This document shows positions 47,021 through 58,640 of a DNA stretch of 64,000 bases, in pieces. The number at the start of each line of letters is the position of its first letter. Position 1 is the first letter of the stretch. The translations under genes were made by a program, and so were the position numbers. A model generated the notes under the pieces. That model had not been told where the DNA came from, did no database searches, and was given only the letters and a program-made list of their open reading frames with translations. Source of the stretch: Manis javanica (lineage: Eukaryota; Chordata; Mammalia; Pholidota; Manidae); NCBI RefSeq assembly GCF_040802235.1, contig NC_133158.1:16270001-16334000 (forward strand), in the 5' to 3' direction.

Positions 47021-50000
47021 CTGTGATTTAAGCGTTTAAAGAAAAGCGAAAGAATTAATCCAAGAGCTTTACAGCGAAATGACATTTACGTGCCTCTAAG
47101 GATGCAGAATGGATCAGGAATTTTGGCCAGAGAGCCCCCCAAATCATGCTGAAACAACCATCACCACCACAGCCACCATTTGCTGGGCATTTCCCGGTGC
47201 CAGGCACTGGGCTGAAGTGTACCACAAGGACAAAAGGGGAGGTGCTGGAGTCGGCCTGGTTCAAATCTTGCTCCTAGCACTTACCAGTTGTGTGTGTGCT
47301 GTTGGGCATTAACTCTCAGCTGCAAAATGACAGTAACAGTATCTACTTCACAAAGCTAGTTTAAGGATTAATGTTAAGTTAGTAATCAACATTAACATTT
47401 ACTTCAAAAACATTTTCTCATTTCATCCTACAGCAGCCTCGTAGAGAGGGAACAGGCTCAGAAAGGACAGTGATTTCCCACACAGGCGACAGCAGAGCAG
47501 GATTTGAACCCAGATCTGCTTGAGTTCAGTATCCATGCCTTAGCCACCAAAAAAATACCACCACATGAATATGAAATAGATCTTCTTTTAAAAACTGTTC
47601 TTTCCTCTTTGAAGCACACTTCTAATTCAGAGACCCCACCCCTATCCCAGGGCAGAAGAATCACAAAAGAGCAGCAGGAGTCTGAGAGCAAATTGACTCT
47701 TAGCTTTGCTTCATAGGAACCATTTAAAGATGAGGCAAGTTCCTAAAGGGTTTAAAGCGGTGTTTCATCTTGGGAGGGTGACTCATCCATCACGGATGTA
47801 TCTTCCAGAGGATGCTGAGGAAATCTAGAGAACACTTGGCATTGCTAGAATTAGGAGTAAGAATGTTTCTACTATTGCCCATGTCCACTGGCCAACGTGC
47901 CCATTCTGGCCATCTACTTACCATGGCCCTTCTCGCATCCAGGTCTCTGCCTGTGACCTTTGGCTGGAAAGATTTCCTAACACCCTGCCCACCACAGAGG
48001 ACCTCTGATAGGCTGCTGCCTCCTGCCCAGCCTTCAAACCAAGGGGTCCTCCACGTGCTTCTGACCCTCTCCCTCCCTAGTGCCAGACTATCAGGAGGGG
48101 AGGGGGGTGAGCTCACTTTTAGGAGCGCTCACCCATAGAGAACACCAACAGTGGAGAACACCAATGAGCAAAAAATACAATGCCAACTGTATTCAAACAC
48201 AGCTGACTCTTGAACAACATGGGTTTGAACTGTACGGGTTCAGATTTTTTTGCATATATTTTTTCAATATGCACATTTTTTTTCCAATAAATACACTGGG
48301 AAATTTTTTGGAGATGTGCAACAATTTGAAACAACTTTTTCTTTCTCTAGCTTACCTTCTTGTAAGAATACAGTATATAATACATATTACAAAACATGCT
48401 ATTAATCGACTGCTTATGTTATCAGTAAGGCTTCCTAGTCAACAGGATGCTATCAGTTATGGTTTTGGGGAGGCAAACATTATTTGCAGATTTTTGATGG
48501 TACTGGGCATCTGTGCTTGCAATGCCCACGTTGTTCAACAAAAAACTATAACTGCAAAACTGCAATACATAATTAAAACAATGTGTTGTGTATATTGTTG
48601 AATGGAAAAAAAAGCAATTTATATAAATATTATCCCCAATGTATGCAAGGAAAGGTTCCAAATTAATAAAAATTTTTTAAAAAGTAAACTGTGGCACTGA
48701 CCCCAGATAGTAAACCCAGAGACATATGGACATACTTAAAATAGATCAAGTTGGTAGGTTGGAGCACTGGGAGAAGTGGAATAAGTGACTAAATAATCAT
48801 TAATTAGCTATTTGGAAAAGAAATAGAGCAGTCTTCCTTCCTACTGAATCTCTAAAATTTAACTCTTTAATTAATCTCTAATATGGAATATTTTTTTAAA
48901 GCAAAAACTACAGAAGCATCAAGAAAAGATAGACAAACATTTAAAAAAATCTTCAAAAGAGGCTATTTCTAGGAAGAACACAAAAGACAAAAGACGAAAA
49001 CCTTAAAGGAAAAGAATAGCTAGATGGGATGTTGTAAAAATACAAAACTTTCTAACAGGTGAGAATCAACTTGCAGTACTGTTTGGAGGCCCTATCCGCT
49101 TTTCAGTTGTTGGTTAAAAACAGTTTTGGTTAAAAACTGTGGATGTTTAGCATTACAACATGCACATACACACACACACTCCCAGACACTGGGGGCAGGT
49201 GGGCAGGACGGGAAGACCCATTTCACCAGGAGTTAGTACACTCAGCCCCCTCGAGTTGAGCTCCTGCTCTGGGTCAACACCTCAGTGGGTGTCCAGGATG
49301 GAGATGAGGGAGACCTGCCTAGAGGAGCTCAGAACTGACCTGCTAGCAGGGAGCAGAATGTGGGAGATGCTGTAAGACGGGCACAGATGAAGGGTGATGG
49401 AGGTGCAACAGAAAAATATTCATGACTGATGTTTTGTTTTGTTTCTTTTTTGTGGGTAAAAAGTGCTATTTCAGCCAAGGTAGTTTGAGCAGAGGGTGGT
49501 ATGAAGCCAGGAAAGGAAAGCCCTTCAGGAAAAATATCAGATGTGGTTCGCAGTGGATATCACAGAGTCATGATTGTCAAAGTGCGATGTCTAAAAAACC
49601 TGCATCAGAATCATGAAGGAATTGGTCAGAGATGCAAGTTCTCAGATCCCATTCAAGACCTTCTGAACCAGAAACTCCAGAAATGGGCTCCGTAATCTGT
49701 ACTTTGCCTCCCAGTTGGTTTTGATGCAGGCTAAAATTTGAGAAACACCATCATTTAGTTTAGAATAGTTGAATCAAAAACTCTTTTCTCCAATAGGTTT
49801 AGGGAAATGCTGTTCCTGGTCTGTATAATTCTGACCAACGCATGCTCTTTTCTTTGAGATGAGTGTGAATGTTACACTGCTTTCTCCCATGGAGACTCTG
49901 TAAGGAGCATAACATCACCAAATGATCTAGGTTTGGCTTTGGCTTTCTTATAGATTCTCCTGTTCCTTTTTTGGAGGCAGGAAAAGGGAGCAGGAAAAAA

Positions 50001-53000
50001 AAAAAGAAAAATATGTGTGGGGGTGGGGACAGCAAGATTGAAGGAGTTGAAGACAACTCCAGGGCTACAAACCTCAATGTGTGAGAGAACCGAGAAGCGA
50101 TGGAAAATCGGGAACCAGAAACAACAAGGAGGCCTAAAAAGGAGGAGCTTGACTGAATGAAGATGCTAAGGAAACCCCGGGAGATCTAAGGGAAAGGCAG
50201 ATGATGTAAGGTTATGTGAGAACTGAAACAAAGGTAAAGAAGATAAAAGATGGGAACACGGGAAAGAGAAACTTTTTGCAATTTATCCCTTTGCAGGATA
50301 GAATCCAGAGAAACAAGTTAAAGAGAAAGATAACCTCATAAAACAAGGCAAAGAAGAAATGGCCAGATAGGAAGACTCAGGAGTCTCTAATCCTACATTT
50401 TGTGATTGTAACAAGTGCTAATGTGTCATGCAGTCTTTTGGCTAACTACATCACTTATGATATTATTATACTGGTCTTTCCAAAGGAGAAATTTAGCCCT
50501 GGCTAAATTTAGCCCTTCAGGCGACTGGCTGCAAGCAGCTCAGATACACATATGTGAGCCCAAAACCAAACTGAATGGATGGTAAAAGAGTTATATTGCT
50601 TTACTGGCACTGAAGCTTGCATGTGATTCAAATGCAGATGGCGTCAGTGAATTAAATAGTTGTTGCAGATGGGATTTTATCTCAGTAAACAGTATAAATA
50701 CTCATTTAGAGGGGTGGCAGTGAGTAGACCACAAAACTTTTAAAGATGAAAGAAAATCATACATGTGTCAAGAAGAGATAAGCCTGCACAAGTCTTTGTT
50801 TTGGACGGGCATCATACTGACTCAGTTATTAACTCATAGGGAAATGAATTAGTGATAAATCAATAAATGAATTCAGTTTGTTAGACAAGACAAACACTTT
50901 AAAAAACATAGCTAAACCAACATAGCAGCAAACACCAAAAAATTCTACAAGAGTCTAAGCAATGTAAATGAGTGAAACAGACCAGGTAGTAGGCAGAAGG
51001 CATGGTGGGGACTGAGAAAACCTGGGGAGTCTATTACCTGTATCAAGGCAGAAGCCAATACACAGATCTAGCTGATTTGTGTCACACAAATACAAGCCCA
51101 GTGTGGTCAGATCTGTTTCAACTGGTATCAGATGTCTGGATGTTTTATGTGATATTTAAAGTTTTGTATGTTAATACTTAAGCCAAACAAAATAGGCCTG
51201 CAGAACTGGCATACAGCACACCAGTTTTCAATACCAGGCCCACAGAACACATTTCTCACACTGAATTAAATGGGAAGATCTTAGAGGAGGTAGTATTTGA
51301 GCCAACCGAGTATATAGATTTTCCTTTATTCTCTGCTAGCAACTTCATTTCAGGCACGGGACAGAGAAAGAACAAGCATTAAAATGAAAAAAATACAATT
51401 TTAAAATATAAACTGACTGCTTAATGAAATATACTCTAGAAAATAGAAAAATACAATTTCTAAGTCCACAAGAGGAAAATAACTCATCTTTTCTCCTTTT
51501 TAAGTTATTTTAGAATAGGTAATTTCTAAGTATGTTTTTGGATATTCAGTGCTCTACTTAGGAGAATCAGAAAACACAAGATTTCAAAATTGTGTTGTAA
51601 TTGTAGCCTCATTCTTAAAAATCCAGGGCTTTAAAGGGTATCTCTGTCTTTCAAGAGCAGGGGAATCCTCAAAGCCTTTCGCTTCACCTTTCTGAAGTGA
51701 GTGTTGCTGTAGCTCATTTGGCTGACCCAGAATTCCCCTTCCTACTGGGATTCTGTGATAGCATCACTGATGGCGTTCACAATTCTTTCATTGAGCTAAG
51801 ATGCACATTTTTGGGATTTGTCCACCGCCCTGAAACCAGAAAGCACCTTGCGGGCAGTGGCGTTTCACAGGGCTGGCTGCGGGGCTCCGGCAGGAGTGCT
51901 CCCCTAGCCTTTCACATTGCCAGCACTTCCCAGGAGCACCACGCCCTGTGGTGGTGCACACGTGCAGCTGTACTGCCACTTACAGTATCTTTGTAAGAAT
52001 GATAAAGCATGTGTGACAAGATGTGGTGGGCAGTTAGAATTCTTTGCACTAATTTTGAACTTTTGCAAGTCTAAAATGATTTCGAACTGAAAAGATTTAA
52101 TAAGTCTTTTTGAAGATTACCCTATGATGAGGTCTCAGAGCAGAAATTTACTGTGTATATAGCAAGGCACAAAAACAGCAATGGGGAGCAAACCCACAGT
52201 AGTGAATTTTTGTCAGTGGGTCGATGCGTATGCACATTTGTCTTGCAGAGCATTTTATAGGACCACGCAGGTGAAGCTGTGGAACAGTTTGGACCTGATA
52301 TACATGCAAAGAGATGCTTATTGCAGGCCAAGCCGCGACTGAAAGCAGGGGAATTTGCCAATCTCTCGGAATAGATAAAACACATTTCAAAGTAGAGGCT
52401 GAGAGGCAAGACTGTCATTCAAAAATCATTTCAGTGTTTACTTTGCAGCATGTGTCTTTTTTAGTGGGCATTAAAAACAAAACACAACATAAAATTGATA
52501 ACATTTTAGAATTGATTGAACATGGAAAATGTAGTACTTAGTAGGGTGTTCATTTTTGTAATTATAATTGGGAATTTATTTTAATGTCTTTTGCTCTAGG
52601 ACTGGATTCAAAGCTGCAGTGTTCCCAGTTGACTAAAAGGCAGTACCTTGACCTTGAACATTATAAAACCAACACTGTGAGTTCCCTGAGGTTGAGACTC
52701 TACCTATCTTATTTACTGCTCTATCCCTGACCCCTGGTGCCTGATCCATGATCCATGGTACCTGACACATGGAAGCATTACATAAATCGTTGTTGCCTTA
52801 ATGAGTAAGAGGATGGATAGAATGAAACAGTAGATTTGCTCAGTAGAACATGCCCTCAGAAGTCAGGAGGTTGGGTCACATAATCACTTGAACTTCATTC
52901 TCTTTTACTCTAAACACACATGCCACCTTTAATGTAGATTTTAAAAAGAATTATTTTTATTCTTTTTAGATTACCATTATTTACTGACTGTATGGCCATC

Positions 53001-56000
53001 AAGGTAGCTTGGATATGCTTTACTGATGACTGGTAACAGAAGGGAAAGAGCTAAGTTTCTCTCAAAACAACACCCTGCTCCATCCACTCCCTACAGAGGC
53101 CTGGCAGCCTGGAAAAGAGCAGGTGCAGAAGGTTGTGACCAAGGGCAGGCAAAGACCTCTTGCCAGACTTCATGTGACCTCTGGTCTTATTACTTTGGCT
53201 GCTGTCCCGGAAAAATAGAAGAACGAAAATTATAAATACTGCATTACTAGGAGATGGGACTGAGAGACATACATATGTTTAAAACATCTTGAAAAAATTG
53301 TGAATGCCTATGATGAAATAATGACTATTTTGTCAACATTATCTCTTGGCTAAATTATACTCTAGATTCAAAAATAATACAGTTAATTATCAATTACCTG
53401 TGGTCTTTGGACACAGACTTCTCAGTCTCTATAAATGCTATCACAGTATGACAAAAAATAATTTCTGCAATTTAATATGCAAGGAACAAATATTTTCATG
53501 TATCAGCAGCAGTAATTGTTAATCACAGCAAATTTTACAACTGAAATAACAGTAAAATATTTTAAAACTATGATTTCATGGCAATGCTAACATGAAGTTT
53601 ACCATTTGTCTGACCCCTTAAAAAATGAAGAGTACTAATGAAATTACAGGTAGACTCCCTCATCTACTAAAACACACACTTTTAAAAAGCATTTTGGAAG
53701 CACTCAGTTGTCTAAAAACAACTGGTCTAACTAAATTAGGCTTCATTCTTACTTATACCTACTGCAGGCTCCTCAGGATTGTTAGCTCTGTGTGGCTGGG
53801 GTGAATAAAAACTTGACCCTGGACTCAGACTTGCATTTCAGTGTCAGCTCTATGGCTTCCTAGCTGTATCTTCTTATAAAATCAGAAGAAAAATAATAGC
53901 TACCTTATAGATTGTTCAGATGATGGGCTAATTCATATAATGAGCCTGGCCTGTAATAAGTGCTCAATAAATGTTAGCTGTTAATATCACTGTTACAGAA
54001 GTTATGTAGATGTGTGTGCTTGGGGATAACTGTCAATTCAGATCTACTGGTAATGCAGATAGGCTTCCTCCAGTTACCCCCCCGTTAGCGAGAATCTCCT
54101 TGTGTTCAGAGGAACAGGGCACAGGGTTGAGATACATTACTGTGGGGCTTGCTTGCCACTGCTCTTTTACTTACAGGTTTAAGATAGGCGACGTTGCTGT
54201 GACGAATATCATTCAAGAGCTGATCTCTGGGGGAGATTTCCACCAAGGGCGGCGGCCTATTTCTCGGCACCGGTTTGAGTGTTCTGATCACATCTTTGAG
54301 GTTGGTTTTCTCCGGTGGTTCTCTGGCTTCCGGCATCCGAGATTTGCGCTGGATCCTCTTCAGCTTCACCACCCGGAAAGAGTCAGGGTCTGTCCTGTAC
54401 TGTGGAGGCTGTGATGGCTTCTTCATCATCTCATTCCGTTGACGGAAGGGGCCCGCTTGGGGGTTGGGAGGTGGAGGGGGAGGCTGGAGGAATTCTTGCA
54501 TTCTGGAATCGGGCATTGGTCCACCCAACATCTCCCACATCCCAGGCGGCAGCCCCAACCCGTTCTCCAACATGGCTATTAGCCTTCTCTGCTCCTTGAG
54601 TTGCTGCTGTTTTTGTTCTTCTTGTCTTTTCTGTCTTTGTTTATCCTGATTCCTGGTGAGCAGATTGGTTACCACCATTCTAGGACCTGGAAGCTCAAAA
54701 TGGTAGCCCATCTTCAGGAGAGTGTTATTTGCCTTCAAGAGCCTGGATATTTCCATTTCAGCCTGGTGGCCCAACATGTGTCTTTGATTGTGAAACCGAA
54801 GTTCAGTTAGTGTCTCATTAAACTGGAGACACCTCATGATGGCCACAATTCCTTTACCTGTGATGAAATTGGACTCAATGTTGAGAGTGGTAATACTCCT
54901 ATTTTCACGCAACATGTTTGCCAGGGCAAACGCTATAGTCTCATCTGCACCCACGTTGGCTAAACTGAAGGTTTTGATGTGTTTGTTTTTCTTCATTGCA
55001 TTGACAAAGTCTAGTAACATTTCCTTGGGGATGTTTTCAGTGTTGTTCAGGTTGAGTTCCTTCATGTCAGGATCATTTTGTCTAACTCGCCTCAAGCTCC
55101 CATCCAGGTCTGTCTGGTTTCCTGACGGCCTTGCACTTACCTTCAAAAAACTGGTATCTAGAGCTAACTTCTTAGGATCTAATTTTGATATTTTTTTCTC
55201 ACTTTTTTCTTGGGTCTCTGGTATGTCTTTCTGTCCTTCAAATGCTTTCTTAGTTACTGGTTGGCAGTTGCTCTCACCATTTCTGATTTGTTCCTTTACT
55301 TCACCGTCCTCGGCTCTTTTTGTTTTTTCATTACTCTCTTCACTATCATCTTCATCACTGTCATCTTCATCTTCTCCATCTTCATCTTCTTCATCTTCAT
55401 CATCATCATCATCATCTTCTTCATCATCATCATCTGTTTCTTGGGCATCAGGGCTGCCCTTTGATTCTCTTTTACTTGCAATGATTTCATTATTGAGCTT
55501 TTCTTTTAAATACTGGGGCACATTTTTACTACCTTTGTCTATTTCTTCATGCTGCTCTTCAGTGTCTCCCTAAAAGAGAGGTTTATGAGGGTTAGAATAC
55601 ATAGCAGTGGGGAATATGAAGTACAGCAATAGCTTCTGGAGATAGAAGGATTTATTATTGGGGAGAAAAAAGGAAGCAAAGAAACTATATAGAATTCTCT
55701 TAGGAAGAGTGGTAACAGTTAAGATAACTGTGGAGAGGAGCTGTTGGGGGACTTCACTTTTTACATTATGTAATTTTAGAGTGTTAAAAAAAAGCTCAAA
55801 GTACACATATTTTGTGAGCAAATACAATCAAAATAAAGATTAACTTTTATAGGCATACACATACACATTTTTTTGGCTATATTTACCTCATTGCATGTCA
55901 TTAAAATGAAACATAGTTAATTTTGTTTCCAGATTCTGTATTGATTTTGAAAATGGGGCTCAAATCAGACTCACAGACTCCAAGAAGGGACTAGCGGTTA

Positions 56001-58324
56001 CCAAAGGGGAGAGTTAAGGAGGGTGAGTGGGGAGGAAGGGAAAAGGGGATTAAGGGGCACTATAATCTGCAACAATATAGGTAGGTCATGGGGAAGGCAG
56101 TACAGCACGGAGAAGACAAGTAACGACTATAGCATCTTACTACGCTGTTAAGACAGTGACTGCAATGTGGGGGTGGGGGTGAGGACTTGATAATATGGGT
56201 GAATGCTGAAACCACAATGTTGTTCATGTAAAACCTTCATAAGATTGTATATCAATGATACTTAAATTTAAAAAATGGGGGTCAATTCCAGAAGCAGTTA
56301 AAAAATTATTTGTTTTGAAAACCTTATAGAGTTATCTATCAATACATTGGATTTTTTTTTTTTTGTATATAGTTGAATAGGCATCTTTGTACTCAGTAAC
56401 TCTGGATTACACAATAATTTCCTTATTGTCCTAAACAAAATTTACATTCCTAAAATGCTTGCTAATCTGGTATAAGGTGTACATCAAGTTTCCCTGAAAA
56501 CTTAACATATTGTGGGGAAACTGAGAGCAGCTTGATATTTTGGAATATATCAAAAACCTTGACTTTGATTTATCTTCTCAGCTTTGTGACAACTGCCCCA
56601 GCTACTCTAAGGAAAGCCTCAGTACTTCGCCTCCTTTTGGAGGAAAGTGTCTAGGAGGCAGAAGCAGCTACAAAAGGGGAGAGGTTTATGCAGACATTTA
56701 GAAACAGCTGTTTACGCTGGGAAGGAAAATGCAGTTTATTAGATTCTTGCCCATCAATTAGAATGCTTTCCTACACAACATGTGTACCTGACAAGTGTCA
56801 CTTTGCAAACTAATGTATCAGTCTGAGACCCAGATTACCCTGGGTAAATGCTTCATCTATTTCTCGTAACATTTTACACACTGGAACGGGCACCACAGTC
56901 ATGGTAAGCACCTAAAGCCTTTACCGTTGCTTTTCTCATCTGTCCCAGCAGGGGGAGCCAACCATCAAGCTGTTTAAATTATACCAAGGTAGAAATACTT
57001 TTTAAAGTACCCAATTTTCTTTCTCAGAAATTGGCATTCATATAGAATTGGCTTTTATTTCAGTCGTAAAATGTTTGCAAATTACACCTTAAACTCCTCC
57101 TGGTCAAGTCAGCAACTTATTTCCTTGAGTTCAGTACATGTGTAAACATACTCTCCTGCTCATGAAACAATTTATAGCTCTCCTTAGGTGCAGCCAGTGT
57201 GACAGTAATGTGACAAGATGTATTTCTATCAGCAGGCAAAACTAAAGGACGCTTCACTTGGAGTGGGGAATCTCCTTTCTGCTAAGTCACTTTTAAGTGG
57301 AACATTAAAAAAAATTATGCTAATACACAGTAAGTTCACAGATTCAGGCACAAGTCTAGTTTTCATATAAAAATATATTTAAGAAAGAACTATCTTTAGA
57401 ACAGCTTGGTTACTATCAATTTCTAAATTTATCACTGATGCCCAATACACTGTGGTAATACTGGATATTTCGACTATTTGACTTTACTTGCAGGGTGAGT
57501 GGCTAGACTTCAGGGGGACTGTGATACCATAACAATTTATGTGAAGCATTGCATACATATGCATGCTTATGTACCCTGGAAGGGGAGGGTACAGAGCTTT
57601 TAACAGCTTCTTAAGGGGGCCTGTGAGCCAAAAAAAACACACAAAAAAACAAATGAGGAGTTAAGGACAAATCCTCTGGGTTGTAAAGTTAATTCATTAT
57701 GTATCATTATGAATTCTGATTTTAAGTTAATTCATTATGTAGGGAAGAATACAGGCTTTCCTACACAGCAAACTCCACAGCAATTTTTCTTTAAAAAGAG
57801 ACATTTAAAAGAAATTTCTACTTTTCCATCCCAACTATACCATGAAAGTATTTCAGAAACTTCCAGCCTGGCATAGGATTAAACATCATGACTTAATCTT
57901 TAAGTGGCAACAAAACAAAAATACCATGATTTAATCTCTCAGACAAAACAAGTGTCCTGAGAAATGGCAGCTACAACAGGGACACCTGCCAGCCATGCAG
58001 CCATTTCTCTGTTGTACATGAATCCCTGGTTACCTCAGATGGTGCAAAGGTGACAGGAACACGTTCATCTTCCAGCATGCGTCTGGATGCCTTCTGCCAA
58101 TACATATAATCAATAAGAGATTTATGGTCAAAGTCTCCTGTTGGTGGCTTGTTGGTTTGATCCTTCTGAATCATTCCCACGGGAAGCCTGGGGTCAGGGG
58201 CCATGACTTCCACTTCTGACTGTAGTTTTCTTAGTTCTTCAGGGGATAAGTTGGCCAAGATTTCATCTTCATCAATGTCCCCATCAAAGATCTCCTCATC
58301 TGAATTCTTGCTGTGTTCAGACAT
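46994..58324 (-). CDS. LMOD3: LMOD3, leiomodin-3, muscle actin nucleator, 3 coding exons
   Basis: Nucleates actin and binds thin-filament pointed ends in skeletal and heart muscle. Loss of the human gene causes nemaline myopathy. Exons on the minus strand: 58324-58034, 55569-54175 and 47020-46994, all joining between whole codons into 570 residues (about 560 recalled for human). Residues 1-97 hold the tropomodulin-like N-terminal region ([28 protein letters not shown]). An acidic run lies at about 141-178, the leucine-rich repeat cap at about 263-398, a Gln/Lys/Glu-rich coiled stretch at 406-425, a proline run at 460-465, and a C-terminal WH2 motif at about 544-565 ([18 protein letters not shown]). 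The start has A at -3. The extra length versus human probably lies in the acidic run. Confidence 0.97.
47155..47555. repeat. MIR inserted into an oppositely oriented MIR
   Basis: A reverse MIR starts at about 47165 (atttgctgggcatttcccgg, gtgccaggcactgggctgaa). It is interrupted at about 47235-47390 by a forward MIR (ctggttcaaatcttgctcct, cacttaccagttgtgtgtgt, gctgcaaaatgacagtaaca). It resumes at about 47395-47550 (ctcgtagagagggaacaggc, gaaaggacagtgatttccca, gagcaggatttgaacccaga). Confidence 0.7.
48200..48555. mobile_element. Tigger/MER-type DNA transposon, non-autonomous
   Basis: Begins CAGCTGACTCTTGAACAACA and ends with the diverged inverse near 48552 (cccacgttgttcaac..actg). Internal 'ctctagcttaccttcttgta', 'agaatacagtatataataca' and 'ggcttcctagtcaacaggat' are characteristic of this widespread mammalian element. 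The reading frames over it (48080-48601 plus, 48422-48661 minus) are not genes. Confidence 0.75.
49570..49750. repeat. MER5-like hAT element
   Basis: 'gattgtcaaagtgcgatgtc', 'cctgcatcagaatcatgaag', 'cagatcccattcaagacctt', and 'aaaatttgagaaacacc' show both MER5 ends. Confidence 0.65.
52675..52800 (+). repeat. L2-like LINE 3'-end fragment
   Basis: 'cactgtgagttccctgaggt', 'gctctatccctgacccctgg', and 'acctgacacatggaagcatt' resemble the L2 3' end in sense orientation. A short local duplication (gatccatgatccatggtacc) is present inside. Confidence 0.55.
53795..53985 (+). repeat. MIR SINE
   Basis: 'ccctggactcagacttgcat', 'cagctctatggcttcctagc', 'taatagctaccttatagatt', and 'gtaataagtgctcaataaat' follow the MIR order to its 3' tail. 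Confidence 0.7.
54175..55569 (-). CDS. LMOD3: LMOD3 coding exon 2 (residues 98-562)
   Basis: Starts [16 protein letters not shown] after CTCTTTTAG. The next codon is GTG (Val114), so a start at 55521 would be false. It carries the acidic run, leucine-rich cap, proline run and most of WH2, ending AYLKP at a GTAAGT donor (54174-54169). Confidence 0.96.
55340..55455 (-). repeat. LMOD3: GAT/GAA trinucleotide run coding for the LMOD3 acidic stretch
   Basis: On the plus strand an imperfect (TCATCT/TTC)n repeat. In LMOD3 frame it encodes a run of Asp and Glu with few interruptions (about residues 141-178). Plus-strand frames here give poly-Ser and poly-Ile/Phe artefacts. Confidence 0.9.
55570..58033 (-). 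other. LMOD3: LMOD3 intron 1
   Basis: 2.46 kb. Contains an L1 3' end (about 55930-56280) and a short direct duplication of about 18 bp (aagttaattcattatgta near 57686 and 57724). No other exon or repeat recognised. Confidence 0.6.
55930..56280 (+). mobile_element. L1 3' UTR fragment, laurasiatherian-type
   Basis: 'gactcacagactccaagaag', 'gactagcggttaccaaaggg', a G-rich stretch, 'tcatggggaaggcagtacag', 'aagattgtatatcaatgata' and a terminal A-rich run. This is the usual L1 tail arrangement with a lineage-specific middle. Only the 3' end was inserted. Little divergence is visible compared with the other L1 pieces. Confidence 0.65.
58034..58324 (-). CDS. LMOD3: LMOD3 coding exon 1 (residues 1-97)
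   Basis: Begins [16 protein letters not shown] and ends VPVTFAPSE at a GTAACC donor, on a whole codon. It encodes the tropomyosin-binding and first actin-binding part shared with tropomodulins. Reading on past the donor gives twenty non-family residues and a stop. Confidence 0.96.
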
Positions 58325-58479
58325 GATTCTTTTCTATATTTTTCTATCGTACAAGAAAAGGAGAAATAATCAAAGCTGATTAGAGAAACTCTCAAGAAAG
58401 TCCTGCAGGTAACAGGCGTCCCTGGTTCAACACTGCCTTGAGAGAATTTTCCCCCAGAACCCAGTGGTGCTCACTGAGC

Positions 58480-58640
58480 GGCTGGAAGTGACTGCAGCAA
58501 AGCTCATGCCGGATCTATATTAAGCAAGGCTTGGCTGGACAGGGTCAGTTTATGGGGCGACTATGCTGCTCTCTTTCTGGCAACTTGAGTCAGCTGTGCA
58601 AATCCATCTGACATTTCAGTACAGCTGCTTAGGTTCCCCA
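58480..58640 (-). promoter_or_regulatory. LMOD3: Presumed LMOD3 promoter: E-box pair and TATA-like site
   Basis: Two CAGCTG E-boxes at 58591-58596 and 58622-58627 (the form preferred by MyoD-family factors) and a CATCTG at 58605-58610. They lie upstream, in LMOD3 direction, of an AT-rich TTAATATAGA at about 58521-58512. That would place transcription start near 58485 and leave about 160 bp of 5' UTR. A noncoding first exon further upstream is possible. The muscle role of the gene makes E-boxes plausible; function here is inferred. Confidence 0.4.

Larger units (their letters stand above)
47021..54174 (-). other. LMOD3: LMOD3 intron 2, 7.15 kb
   Basis: Separates the last eight codons from the main exon. 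It contains an inverted MIR pair (47155-47555), a Tigger-like transposon (48200-48555), a (CA) run near 49165, a MER5-like copy (49570-49750), an L2 end (about 52675-52800) and a MIR (about 53795-53985). The remaining stretches, for example 47760-48130 and 50000-52600, hold nothing I can classify. Confidence 0.65.

Noticed and set aside
48080-48601. 173-codon plus-strand reading frame
   Set aside because: It covers a Tigger-type DNA transposon and unclassified sequence, with no transposase-like motifs.
51788-51979. Candidate LMOD3 last exon at the TTTCAG/GGCGGTGG site on the minus strand
   Set aside because: In the required phase it reads GGGQIPKMC, which does not fit the leiomodin C-terminus. 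The VQVPKELA exon at 47020 does.
53640-53720. Candidate LMOD3 last exon after TTTTTAG near 53710
   Set aside because: In phase it gives TTECFQNAF and stop, unlike the WH2 continuation.
55340-55455. CRISPR-like or satellite array from the regular TCATCT pattern
   Set aside because: It is a triplet run inside an LMOD3 coding exon, has no spacers, and the genome is mammalian.
54106-55521. LMOD3 as a 471-codon single-exon gene starting at 55521
   Set aside because: The codon at 55521 is GTG, the frame is open upstream to an acceptor at 55570, and the C-terminus reads into intron 2. The spliced model fits the family.
54836-55573. 245-codon plus-strand reading frame with a poly-Ser run
   Set aside because: Antisense shadow of LMOD3 exon 2; the serine run is the complement of the acidic repeat.
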